This document shows positions 8,291 through 16,341 of a DNA stretch of 64,000 nucleotides, in pieces. Position 1 is the stretch's first letter; each line of letters starts with the position of its first letter. The notes under the pieces are model-generated. The model made no database searches and was not told the origin of the DNA. It saw only the letters and a list, made by a program, of their open reading frames with translations. The DNA is from Arcanobacterium phocae (GTDB lineage: Bacteria; Actinomycetota; Actinomycetes; Actinomycetales; Actinomycetaceae). The stretch covers positions 62,001-126,000 of the forward strand of contig NZ_JABAPM010000004.1 in assembly GCF_018913465.1 (NCBI RefSeq), written 5' to 3'. A program made the position numbers and the translations under genes.

Positions 8291-8767
8291 ATGGCGAAAA
8301 AACGATTGCTTGACCAAGAAGAGCAACAGGCATGGCGGAACTTCCTGCGTGGCCAAGCCACAGTACATGACGCGGTCAATCACGATGGACTGGAAAGCTT
8401 CGGCTTAGCACTTCACGAATTTGAGGTGCTTGTGCGGCTTGCTGAAGAACCTGAACAGCAGTCACGAATGTCATCATTGGCTACCGGACTGGTTCATTCA
8501 CGCTCGCGCCTGACCCACACCGTTGCGCGCCTCGAAAAAGCTGGATATGTGCAGCGCTTCCAGTGCCCACACGATCGGCGTGGAATCTTCTGTCGGCTCA
8601 CCGAAGAAGGACAAGAAAAGCTTGAGTCGGCTACGCCGCAACATATTGAATCGTTGCGGCGGCATTTCCTCGACAAGCTCTCACGCGAGGAACTGCTAAC
8701 GATTGGCGAGATTTTCGCAAAGCTTATTGACGACGAGGAAACCGAGAAGCGCGTTTGTGGGCAGTGA
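8291..8767 (+). CDS. MarR family transcriptional regulator
   Basis: This 158-residue dimeric regulator has a winged HTH in the middle: a helix-turn-helix around SRMSSLATGLVHSRSRLTHTVARLEKAGYVQR and the wing CPHDRRGIFCRLTEEG, with the conserved D-R-R of the wing. N- and C-terminal helices form the dimerisation region. Two cysteines flank the wing (CPHDRRGIFC), so redox control is conceivable but not shown. The next gene, a histidine phosphatase, starts about 26 nt downstream, so they probably share a transcript. The effector is unknown. Confidence 0.9.
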   Translation: MAKKRLLDQEEQQAWRNFLRGQATVHDAVNHDGLESFGLALHEFEVLVRLAEEPEQQSRMSSLATGLVHSRSRLTHTVARLEKAGYVQRFQCPHDRRGIFCRLTEEGQEKLESATPQHIESLRRHFLDKLSREELLTIGEIFAKLIDDEETEKRVCGQ

Positions 8768-8793
8768 CCCCGCGATCTAGTAAGCTAGGGCGT

Positions 8794-9456
8794 ATGGATA
8801 TCACAACGGTTCACTTAGTTCGTCATGGAGAAGTAGATAACCCGGAAGGCGTTCTGTATGGTCGCCAGCCTGGATATCATTTAACTCAGCTAGGCCACCA
8901 GATGGCTGCAAAGCTTGCCCAAGCATTTGATGGGCATGATATTCGTACCGTTATTACTTCGCCGCTAGAACGCGCAATTGAAACCGGTACCCCAACTGCA
9001 CAACATTTTGGTTTAGATATCCGCACTGATGAGCGAGTCATCGAAGCTGACAACAAGTTCGAAGGGCTCGATGTTAATTCCAACCGGTGGAAGCTGGCGT
9101 CGCCGAAATTCTGGTCCTGGTACGCAAATCCACTAGAGCCATCATGGGGTGAGCCGTATACCGATATCGTAGCTCGAATGTCAGCCGCGATCTCAGATGC
9201 GATCACTCAAGCGCGTGGTGGTGAAGCTATTATCGTCTCCCACCAGCTCCCGATCTGGACCATGCGTCGGTTCATTGAGCGACTTCCATTGGCTCACGAT
9301 CCTCGCAAGCGCGAATGCTCGTTGGCTTCCGTAACAACATTGACGTTCGTTGGCCGTCAACTAATCTCGTTGGATTACTGGGAGCCGGTCGAAGATATTC
9401 TCGATCAGGCGGCCGATATGGTTCCAGGCACGTCGAAAGCACAGATTAAGAAATAG
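8794..9456 (+). CDS. Histidine phosphatase superfamily protein (phosphoglycerate mutase-like)
   Basis: Residues near the N-terminus give the RHG signature (VHLVRHGEVDNPEG), where the histidine is phosphorylated. The second arginine (SPLERAIETGTP) and the second catalytic histidine (IVSHQLPIWTMRRFI) are also present, so the enzyme should be active. At 220 residues it is a typical small cytosolic branch-2 phosphatase; the substrate cannot be deduced. The frame is open to a TTG at 8755 inside the marR end, but the ATG at 8794 has a usable AGGG Shine-Dalgarno and starts the conserved domain. Confidence 0.88.
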   Translation: MDITTVHLVRHGEVDNPEGVLYGRQPGYHLTQLGHQMAAKLAQAFDGHDIRTVITSPLERAIETGTPTAQHFGLDIRTDERVIEADNKFEGLDVNSNRWKLASPKFWSWYANPLEPSWGEPYTDIVARMSAAISDAITQARGGEAIIVSHQLPIWTMRRFIERLPLAHDPRKRECSLASVTTLTFVGRQLISLDYWEPVEDILDQAADMVPGTSKAQIKK

Positions 9457-9468
9457 TTCTTGTAGGCA

Positions 9469-9900
9469 TCAGCCACTGTGCTTGCCGTAAAGTCCGCCGT
9501 CGTTGTCGGAGTCATCAGGATCTTCCGGTAACTCTTCTTCTGGATCTAAGCCGGCTTCGGCTCGTTTTTGTTGCTCGTAAGCACGACGACGATTACGGGC
9601 CTCAAGCCGCGCGAGAAATTCCGGATCGTCGTCGGGAGCTACTGGTCCGTTCGATTTAGCGCCGGTGCCAAAAGGCTTACGCAAAGAATCAGACGATAGC
9701 GTAGTTCCAGAGCGGAACAAATCTTGGTTCTTAAAAAATAGCCACAAGAGAGGCCCGATTAACGGCACAATAAGGGTTAAAACCGCCCACGCTGCCTTAG
9801 GGAGCCGTGCCGGGAGATTATTGCGATCGGTTCGTAGCACATCAATAAAAGTGTAGATGTGAAGTGCTAACGCTGTTAAAACTATGAGTATTCGAGCCAC
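9469..9900 (-). CDS. PLDc_N domain membrane protein
   Basis: The 143-residue protein has two TM helices (about 3-20 and 38-57) separated by a short loop containing DVLRTDRNNLP. The helix-2 end LIVPLIGPLLWLFF is the characteristic PLDc_N (phospholipase D-nuclease N-terminal-like) domain. The C-terminal half is charged, acidic and probably disordered in the cytoplasm (many Asp/Glu near the end). No phospholipase HKD motif is present. The start is GTG. Function is unknown; such proteins are common next to membrane or quinone genes, and here it is the gene before menA on the same strand. Confidence 0.82.
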   Translation of the reverse strand: MARILIVLTALALHIYTFIDVLRTDRNNLPARLPKAAWAVLTLIVPLIGPLLWLFFKNQDLFRSGTTLSSDSLRKPFGTGAKSNGPVAPDDDPEFLARLEARNRRRAYEQQKRAEAGLDPEEELPEDPDDSDNDGGLYGKHSG

Positions 9901-9947
9901 GTCTTATAGTCTATTGAACTTTTCGATGTAAAGATAGCTCACGGGTG

Positions 9948-10826
9948 TCAGCTGAGCGCAAAAACGATGAAAAACACGATGGCATAGAGTAGCTCAAAGA
10001 GGCCAGTGTATTTCAAGACAACGATAAGATCCTTACCCTGCGCGCCATCCTTAACACGTTTGATTGGGAAGGCAAGTATCGCAAACAAGATTATGCCCGG
10101 CAACGCAAGGGGGCCATCGATGATCATCTCGGTAATAACCAGGATCACAACCGCGACTATGAGCATGGCAGCGTAGGAAATACGTGCCCAGCGATCGCCC
10201 AAACGTACCGCCAACGTGATTTTGCCGGCTTGGGAGTCGCTCGGAATATCGCGGATATTGTTCACCATCAGCAACGCGCAGGCAATCAGGCCAACACCGG
10301 TGCCAGCCGCCCAGGCATACCACGGAGCACTGTTTGTTTGCACATAGGCGGTGCCAACCGTTGCCATCCAGCCGAAAAACGCGAGCACAAAAACTTCGCC
10401 TAGACCCATGTACCCGTATGGGTGAGAACCGCCCGTGTAGTACCAGGCGGCGAGGGTAGCAGCCGCACCCAACGCAATGAGCCACCACTGGCCGGAGAGG
10501 GCAACTAAGGTAAGTCCGGCGACGCAGGCAAGAGCGAAGAAACTCAGGGCAATAACGAGCACGACGCGGGGGCGAACCTTGCCGCCACCGGTGAGTCGAG
10601 GCGGTCCTTGACGGACGTCATCTGTGCCGCGAATCCCATCGGAATAGTCGTTTGAGAAATTCACGCCGATCTGGAATGCCAACGCGACGAACGCCGCTAG
10701 CAGCGTTCGCAGGAGCGAAAAACCTGAATCGAAAATCGCTATTCCGGCACCGATAATTACTGGTGCAACTGCTGCTGGGAGGGTGCGCACACGAGCGCCT
10801 TCGAGCCAATCGTTAACTGTTACCAC
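9948..10826 (-). CDS. menA: 1,4-dihydroxy-2-naphthoate polyprenyltransferase MenA
   Basis: MenA joins the polyprenyl tail to 1,4-dihydroxy-2-naphthoate, releasing CO2 and PPi, to make demethylmenaquinone in the membrane. The UbiA-type protein has about 9 TM helices. Its first Asp-rich motif is NFSNDYSDGIRGTDD and the second is NNIRDIPSDSQAGK. The GTG at 10826 begins VVTVNDWLEGARVRTLPAA, the usual MenA N-terminus, and overlaps menE by 14 nt. A longer frame from a GTG at 10862 exists but has neither conserved sequence nor a Shine-Dalgarno. It is last in the menB-menE-menA run. The polyprenyl substrate is probably supplied by the synthase at 37.5 kb. Confidence 0.95.
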   Translation of the reverse strand: MVTVNDWLEGARVRTLPAAVAPVIIGAGIAIFDSGFSLLRTLLAAFVALAFQIGVNFSNDYSDGIRGTDDVRQGPPRLTGGGKVRPRVVLVIALSFFALACVAGLTLVALSGQWWLIALGAAATLAAWYYTGGSHPYGYMGLGEVFVLAFFGWMATVGTAYVQTNSAPWYAWAAGTGVGLIACALLMVNNIRDIPSDSQAGKITLAVRLGDRWARISYAAMLIVAVVILVITEMIIDGPLALPGIILFAILAFPIKRVKDGAQGKDLIVVLKYTGLFELLYAIVFFIVFALS

Positions 10827-12003
10827 ATGAAAAGTATAGGCGAGCGGCAGCGGTAATGGCACGGCGGTCTATTTTGCCAGAGTCTTTTAGGGGCCAAGAA
10901 TCGTATCCGAGGGTAGTGAGCGGGACGAGCCGGCGTGGTTGCCATCCGGTTCCTAAACTGTGCTTGATGTGGTCGCGTATCTGCTTTTCCGCTCCTCCAG
11001 ACAGAGGCGAAACTCCTGGTTCAAGGATCGCTACCGCTGATTCACCCCATGTTTGATCAGGGACGCCGACGACGATCGCGCGCATCCCAGTGAGCTGCTC
11101 GAGTTTTTCCTCCACAAGATGCGGAATGATGGTGAGGCCACCAGTAGTGATGGCGTCGTCGATCCGGCCAAGGACACTGAGCGTGCCGTCGGCATTAAAC
11201 CGACCGTGATCTCGGGTGTGGTACGTAGCGGTTAGTGGGCAGGATTGTGTGTTGGTGGTCAGTAACCCGGCACCAGTCACCATGGTGCCAGTGATCGAAA
11301 TCTGGCCCGCGTCTGACAGCTCAATAACGGCATCGCCGATCGGTCGCCCATCATACACACAGCCACCGCATGTTTCCGTCATCCCGTAGGAGGTGTGGAC
11401 GGTCAAACCAGCATCGTGGGCTTGAGCCAGTAACGACGACGGCGTTGCGGCGCCACCTGCTAACAGCACAACTGAGCGGGCTGCTGTGGTTAGCCGGTTA
11501 TCTGCCAAGATACGGCGTAACTGGGTAGGGACAACCGAGCAATAGGTTGGTTGGCTGGCATCCGCGGACGTCAGCACCTCGGTTAATAATTGGTGTAGTG
11601 GCGCAACACCAGCGAGCACTGAGCGCACAATCGTCTGGAATCCAGCAATATGGTGTAACGGCAAATCAGCTAGCCAACGTCCCGGGCCGTAGAGAGCCTG
11701 ATGGGTAGCGTGTGCCGAGGCCCGCAGCGAATGCCACGATAACGGCACAATTGTGCCGGTGCCAGACGTTGAACCTGAGGTGCGCATCAACAATCCAGTA
11801 CCCACTGGATATCCGGCGTGCGCAATCTCTGCATGCGCCTGAGCTGGATCAACATTCGGGCCGACCATAAAAAGCGGAGCCGAAAGTTCACCTGCTAAAC
11901 CGGCACGGACGTAGTCCTCGACCGCGGGTAATTCGCTGCCGTCACACACCACCACGATTGGATCATCGTAGGCGCGTACGAAAGATGAATCGGGAGCCGT
12001 CAT
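10813..12003 (-). CDS. menE: o-Succinylbenzoate-CoA ligase MenE
   Basis: MenE activates o-succinylbenzoate with ATP and CoA for ring closure by MenB. The 396-residue acyl-adenylating enzyme shows the AMP phosphate loop MRTSGSTSGTGTIVPLSW, the core SYGMTETCGGCVYDG, the hinge D/R region (YHTRDHGRFNADGTLSVLGRIDD) and the C-terminal lysine segment (LKDSGKIDRRA). It is shorter than typical 450-500-residue acyl-CoA synthetases because its N-terminal part is reduced, as usual in actinobacterial MenE. The start overlaps the menB stop by one base (TAATG), indicating translational coupling. Confidence 0.95.
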   Translation of the reverse strand: MTAPDSSFVRAYDDPIVVVCDGSELPAVEDYVRAGLAGELSAPLFMVGPNVDPAQAHAEIAHAGYPVGTGLLMRTSGSTSGTGTIVPLSWHSLRASAHATHQALYGPGRWLADLPLHHIAGFQTIVRSVLAGVAPLHQLLTEVLTSADASQPTYCSVVPTQLRRILADNRLTTAARSVVLLAGGAATPSSLLAQAHDAGLTVHTSYGMTETCGGCVYDGRPIGDAVIELSDAGQISITGTMVTGAGLLTTNTQSCPLTATYHTRDHGRFNADGTLSVLGRIDDAITTGGLTIIPHLVEEKLEQLTGMRAIVVGVPDQTWGESAVAILEPGVSPLSGGAEKQIRDHIKHSLGTGWQPRRLVPLTTLGYDSWPLKDSGKIDRRAITAAARLYFSCGNS

Positions 12004-12992
12004 TATGCGTAGAACGGGAAATCGTCCCAGCGCGGTGGACGCTTCTCTAAGAATGCGTCCCGGCCTTCTTGTGCTTCTTCGGTCATATAGGCTAAGCGGG
12101 TTGTTTCACCGGCAAACACTTGCTGACCGGCGAGGCCGTCGTCGGCCAAATTGAACGCAAATTTGAGCATACGCAAGGCTTGCGGCGATTTCGTCCCCAT
12201 GATCTGGGCATATTCGCATGCCTTGTTTTCTAGCTCTGCGTGGGGAACTGCCTCATTGACTACGCCCCAACGCTCGGCATCTTGCGCCGAATATTCGCGT
12301 GCTAAGAAGAAAATCTCGCGTGCCCGCTTATCGCCAATTTGGCGAGCCAGCAACGCCGAACCATACCCGGCATCGAACGAACCTACGTTCGCATCGACTT
12401 GCATGAAACGAGCATGCTCGATTGATGCGATCGATAAATCGCACAACACGTTCAACGAGTGACCACCGCCAGTGGCCCACCCAGAAATCGCACCAATGAA
12501 GATCATGCCGGAGTTACGCATGAGCCGCTGAACTTCGAGGATATGCAACCGGCCAGCCCGCGCGGGATCAATCGAATCGCGAGTGGCTTTGTTGGCTTGT
12601 GGATCGTCGTCGCCTCCGTCGTAACGGTAACCGTCCCGGCCACGAATACGCTGATCCCCACCAGAACAAAATGCCCAGCCGCCGTCTTTAGCAGACGGAC
12701 CGTTACCGGTGAGAATAACGCAACCGACTTCACCAGTTAACCGGGCATGATCTATCGCGCGATACAGCTGATCAACCGTTTCAGGCCGGAACGCATTGCG
12801 GACTTCTGGACGGTTAAACGCAATACGTACCAGTGGAAGATCCCGTTCGCTGACAACGCTCCCATCGGCAGCAAATTCACGTTCCACGCCACGATGATAA
12901 GTCACATCAGCATTTGGAAAACCATCGACCGACCGCCACCGGCGCGGATCAAAAATCTCAGAAACTTGCTCGGGTAATGGTGAAATAGTCAT
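12003..12992 (-). CDS. menB: 1,4-dihydroxy-2-naphthoyl-CoA synthase MenB (Asp, bicarbonate-independent type)
   Basis: This crotonase-fold enzyme closes the second ring of the naphthoquinone by a Dieckmann-type reaction on o-succinylbenzoyl-CoA. In its 329 residues, the oxyanion-hole region is GWATGGGHSLNVLCDLSIAS and the MenB signature VGSFDAGYGSA is present. Before that signature the sequence reads QVDANVGSFD. In bicarbonate-dependent MenB this position is Gly (QTGPK), while M. tuberculosis MenB has Asp, so this is the Asp type that supplies its own carboxylate base. It heads or nearly heads the menB-menE-menA operon and follows the methyltransferase gene by 4 nt. Confidence 0.96.
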   Translation of the reverse strand: MTISPLPEQVSEIFDPRRWRSVDGFPNADVTYHRGVEREFAADGSVVSERDLPLVRIAFNRPEVRNAFRPETVDQLYRAIDHARLTGEVGCVILTGNGPSAKDGGWAFCSGGDQRIRGRDGYRYDGGDDDPQANKATRDSIDPARAGRLHILEVQRLMRNSGMIFIGAISGWATGGGHSLNVLCDLSIASIEHARFMQVDANVGSFDAGYGSALLARQIGDKRAREIFFLAREYSAQDAERWGVVNEAVPHAELENKACEYAQIMGTKSPQALRMLKFAFNLADDGLAGQQVFAGETTRLAYMTEEAQEGRDAFLEKRPPRWDDFPFYA

Positions 12993-12996
12993 ACGA

Positions 12997-13593
12997 CTAT
13001 TGTGCCATGTGACGGCGGAACACGACGACGTCGTCCACTCGCGTCACATTCTTGTCCGTCAGTTCCGTTTCCAACCGGGTAGACGACTCCACGTCGAAAT
13101 CTGGCAAGTGAACGCGGTCAATCAGGTCTGCACCAGTCCACGCAACAAACGAAGCCGGGTGCCACGGCAATGCGAATGCATGGGTTGCCACCATGATCCG
13201 GCCGCCGGGAACCACGCCCTGCGCAACCGTCTCAATAAGTTGTGGCAACTGCTCGAAGTGAACAAAAGACAGCAGAACCAGATCGAGATCCGCCCAGCCT
13301 TCGCGCGCAAAAATCTTAGCGGCCTCACCAACAAACCCTGATACGCGATTAGTCACCCCAGCGTGCTGAGCCGCTTGGCGCAGCCGATCAATTGCGGTAG
13401 CAGAAAAATCAATTCCGCGAACCATCCAGCCATGCTTAGCTAACCACACGACGTCGTGGCCTTCGCCGCAACCTATATCAACGGCTGTTCCAGCCGGCCA
13501 CGAAGCCGAGTGTGAGACAACGAACTGATTTGGTTCTGTGCGCCACAATTGTGTAGTTGACGCATATTTTTCTTCCCAACCCTGAGCATCCAT
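12997..13593 (-). CDS. Class I SAM-dependent methyltransferase, unassigned
   Basis: A Rossmann methyltransferase of 198 residues: motif I is VDIGCGEGHDVVWLAKHG, the acidic end of beta-2 is IDFS, and motif post-I/IV appears as LDLVLLSFVHF. It starts MDAQGWEEKYA, like TehB/thiopurine-type small methyltransferases and unlike UbiE/MenG, which is encoded separately at 19.3 kb. It is first in the leftward men operon, 4 nt from menB. The ATG at 13593 lies 7 nt from a TAAACT -10-like hexamer; a longer start at 13614 is possible. The substrate is unknown, and involvement in menaquinone synthesis is suggested only by position. Confidence 0.82.
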   Translation of the reverse strand: MDAQGWEEKYASTTQLWRTEPNQFVVSHSASWPAGTAVDIGCGEGHDVVWLAKHGWMVRGIDFSATAIDRLRQAAQHAGVTNRVSGFVGEAAKIFAREGWADLDLVLLSFVHFEQLPQLIETVAQGVVPGGRIMVATHAFALPWHPASFVAWTGADLIDRVHLPDFDVESSTRLETELTDKNVTRVDDVVVFRRHMAQ

Positions 13594-13597
13594 GCCT

Positions 13598-13633
13598 GAC
13601 AGTTTAACCTGCATCCAGACTAAAATGGGAGTA
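13598..13633. promoter_or_regulatory. Overlapping divergent promoters, methyltransferase/menB operon versus menC
   Basis: On the minus strand TAAACT (13601-13606) lies 7 nt before the methyltransferase ATG. On the plus strand TAAAAT (13621-13626) lies 6 nt before the menC ATG. Both fit the TANNNT -10 of leaderless actinobacterial transcripts. Only 14 bp separate the two elements, so each -35 zone falls on the other promoter's -10. Neither start has a well-spaced Shine-Dalgarno. Confidence 0.5.
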
Positions 13634-14622
13634 TGTATCTGGACGTCTATATATACTCCTCACCCCTCCATACTCGGTTTCGCGGATTAACTACGCGAGA
13701 TGGTTTGCTCATTCACGGACCAGCCGGCTGGGGTGAAACCAGCCCGTTTTGGGATTACGGCCCGCAGTATTCTGCAGCCTGGCTACGTGCCGGGGTAGAG
13801 GCAGCCACCCAAGGCTACCCAGAACCATTGCGCCACTCGATCCCGGTGAACGTGACTGTTCCCGCCACCACTACCGAACGTGCCTTCCAGATTGCGGCGC
13901 GGGGCGGGTGTATCACCGCAAAAGTGAAAGTTGGGGAGCCCGGGCAGAGCCTAGCCGATGATGTCTCCCGTGTGGCGGCCGTGCGCGAGGCGTTGGGACC
14001 GGCTGGAAAAATCCGGGTCGACGTTAACGGCGCGTGGAGCGTGGCTGAAGCCTGCGATGCTATTCCAGCGTTGGATCGGGCAGCTGGCGGACTGGAATAT
14101 GTCGAGCAACCGGTAGCAGATGTGGAAGATTTAGCGCGGGTTCGCCGGCAGTCGAATGTGCCGATCGCGGCAGACGAATCCATCCGGCGAGCTAGTGATC
14201 CGATGCGGGTTAAAAAACTAGCGGCCGCCGATATCGTGGTTGTTAAAAATCAGCCGCTCGGCGGGGTGCAAGCTGCGCTCGCGATTGCCCACGATATCGA
14301 GCTACCCGTGGTGGTCTCATCCGCGTTAGAAAGCTCGATCGGAATCCGTGCCGGGTTGGCGTTCGCTGCTGCCTTGCCGGAATTGAATCATGCGTGTGGG
14401 TTGGCCACCAGCCAGCTATGGGTCAATGACCCAACTCCGGAACCATTGTTGCCAGTAGATGGGCAGATCCAGATACGTGACGTGGCCCCAAGCTCACTTC
14501 CGGCACCGGAACCAGAATTAGCTGCGCGTTGGCAAGAACGGTTAGCGCAGATGTGGACCTATGCGGGTATTGACGCCAGCTATACGTTACATACCGATGC
14601 ATACATTAGAGAAGGAAACTAG
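13633..14622 (+). CDS. menC: o-Succinylbenzoate synthase MenC
   Basis: MenC dehydrates SHCHC to o-succinylbenzoate. The 329-residue enolase-superfamily protein keeps the catalytic set: ITAKVKVG (Lys pair), RVDVNGAW (metal Asp), YVEQP (metal Glu), AADESI (metal Asp) and VVVKNQPLGG (the second base lysine). The N-terminal capping domain occupies about residues 1-90. The N-terminus is short, as in the actinobacterial type. It is followed immediately by menD, one nucleotide after the stop. The ATG has GGGAG only 2 nt upstream, too close for a ribosome site, while TAAAAT sits at leaderless spacing. Confidence 0.94.
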   Translation: MYLDVYIYSSPLHTRFRGLTTRDGLLIHGPAGWGETSPFWDYGPQYSAAWLRAGVEAATQGYPEPLRHSIPVNVTVPATTTERAFQIAARGGCITAKVKVGEPGQSLADDVSRVAAVREALGPAGKIRVDVNGAWSVAEACDAIPALDRAAGGLEYVEQPVADVEDLARVRRQSNVPIAADESIRRASDPMRVKKLAAADIVVVKNQPLGGVQAALAIAHDIELPVVVSSALESSIGIRAGLAFAAALPELNHACGLATSQLWVNDPTPEPLLPVDGQIQIRDVAPSSLPAPEPELAARWQERLAQMWTYAGIDASYTLHTDAYIREGN

Positions 14623-14623
14623 C

Positions 14624-16255
14624 GTGACTGATTCGACGACGACCGCCCGCACTCTCCTTGCCAACCTCATCGCGTGCGATGTGCGTACGTTTATTTTGTG
14701 TCCGGGATCGCGGTCAGCTCCGTTCGCTTATGCGTTATACGACGCCGAACGTGCCGGGCTGATTCGGTTACATATTGAAACCGACGAACGAGTAGCCGGA
14801 TTTGTTGCGCTCGGTGCAGGCGCAGTGGGGGAACTAACCGCGGTGGTAACGACGTCGGGCTCCGCGGTTGCCAATCTTCATCCTGCGGTTGAAGAAGCCT
14901 ATTACGGTGGCGTACCGATGATTGTGCTTAGTTCGGATCGGCCACATCATATGCGTGGGGTTCGAGCTAGCCAGACGACCGACCACCAAGCAGTGCTAGC
15001 TGGCTCGGTCCGGCATTTTCGGGAGCTCCCAGCCGGTGGTTCTCTTGCAAATGCGTGCGGCTTAGTGCGGCGGGCTGTGCGGTCAGCTCGCGGACTCGAT
15101 CAGGGGAGCGTTCCCGGTCCAGTACACCTAAATGTTGGTTTTGTAGAACCTCTGATGCCGGCTGATACTTGGACAACTCTCACTCAAGATATTGCGGATG
15201 CTTGCCTTTCTGAACAAGACATAGCAGTAGATGACGTGCGCTGCGTCGTCGTCGCCGGGTCTACGGTGCGTCACCGTAACCTTGACCCTCAGGTGTTTGC
15301 TGGACTGCCGATCTTGGCCGAACCTTCATCGCCGCTGCGGAGCCATCCCAATGCGATCACGGCTCATCCGATCGTGCTCCAATCTGAGTTACGGCAACGG
15401 ATTAACCGGGCGATCGTCGTCGGGAATCCAACCTTAACCCGCGAAATTTCTGCGTTGCTGGCGGATGAAACAGTTGAGGTGTACGTGCTGGACGACGCCC
15501 CGACCTACGCCGATGTAGCCGGGCGTGCGCGGGTGATTGCAGAGGCCGAGCTAGCGACGTGGACGACACCGAATCAGGCATGGCTCGCACAATGGCAAGC
15601 TGTGAGCATGGCGGCAAACGAACATATCGCACAGCATCTGACCGGACTAACATTTGCGAGTGTTGGCCGCGATATTAGCCAACTCAGTAGCAATGTTCAG
15701 TTAGTTGTTGGCGCATCGTCCATCATCCGCGAGATGAACCTCTATGCTTCCCTGCCGGCCCGCCCAGTTCATGCAAACCGTGGGCTAGCCGGGATTGACG
15801 GCACAATGTCCACCGCCATCGGCATTGGGTTAGCAACCGGGGAGCCAGTGCGTGTGGTATTGGGAGATTTAACGTTTATCCACGATCTCGGAGCGCTGGT
15901 CCACACCGCGGGACAAGCTGCTATCGCACTCGACGTAGTGGTTATCGACGACGCCGGTGGCTCGCTATTCGCTACCCTCGAATACGGGCAGGGGGAAACG
16001 GACTCGTATGATCGAGTTTTCCGCACTGCTAAAGACCTCGATATTGCGTCCTATGCGGCGGCTGTTGGTGCGGAGTATTGTCCAGTGGCAAGCCGAGAAG
16101 AACTGGCGGCGGCTTTAGCGAATGTACCGGCGAAGGTGCGCATCGTACACATCACTCTGGGACATACTAGTATGAAGTCCGATAGGGCACTGCGGCACGA
16201 TAATCGGCAACGTGTATTGGACGCTGTTCACCGCAGGCTAAATAGTTTTCAGTAA
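14624..16255 (+). CDS. menD: SEPHCHC synthase MenD
   Basis: MenD is the thiamine-diphosphate enzyme that adds decarboxylated 2-oxoglutarate to isochorismate, the committed step of menaquinone synthesis. The 543-residue frame shows the N-terminal PYR domain (FILCPGSRSAPFAYAL, then the conserved ETDERVAGFVALG with catalytic Glu), a central domain, and the C-terminal PP domain with the GDLTFIHDLGAL metal-binding motif. The frame is open upstream to 14561, inside menC, but the GTG at 14624 has an AAGGA Shine-Dalgarno about 8 nt before it and follows the menC stop by one base. menC and menD are one operon. No menH thioesterase/lyase gene follows. Confidence 0.95.
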   Translation: MTDSTTTARTLLANLIACDVRTFILCPGSRSAPFAYALYDAERAGLIRLHIETDERVAGFVALGAGAVGELTAVVTTSGSAVANLHPAVEEAYYGGVPMIVLSSDRPHHMRGVRASQTTDHQAVLAGSVRHFRELPAGGSLANACGLVRRAVRSARGLDQGSVPGPVHLNVGFVEPLMPADTWTTLTQDIADACLSEQDIAVDDVRCVVVAGSTVRHRNLDPQVFAGLPILAEPSSPLRSHPNAITAHPIVLQSELRQRINRAIVVGNPTLTREISALLADETVEVYVLDDAPTYADVAGRARVIAEAELATWTTPNQAWLAQWQAVSMAANEHIAQHLTGLTFASVGRDISQLSSNVQLVVGASSIIREMNLYASLPARPVHANRGLAGIDGTMSTAIGIGLATGEPVRVVLGDLTFIHDLGALVHTAGQAAIALDVVVIDDAGGSLFATLEYGQGETDSYDRVFRTAKDLDIASYAAAVGAEYCPVASREELAAALANVPAKVRIVHITLGHTSMKSDRALRHDNRQRVLDAVHRRLNSFQ

Positions 16256-16341
16256 ACTTTCAGATTCCTTTGCGGATATTGAAAGATCGCAGTGTGAATC
16301 TAAATTTTGTAACCGAGATTTAACTGACATTTGGAGGAAAG

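Noticed and set aside
8755-8793. TTG start for the histidine phosphatase
   Set aside because: It lies in the marR coding end without a ribosome site; the domain begins just after the ATG at 8794.
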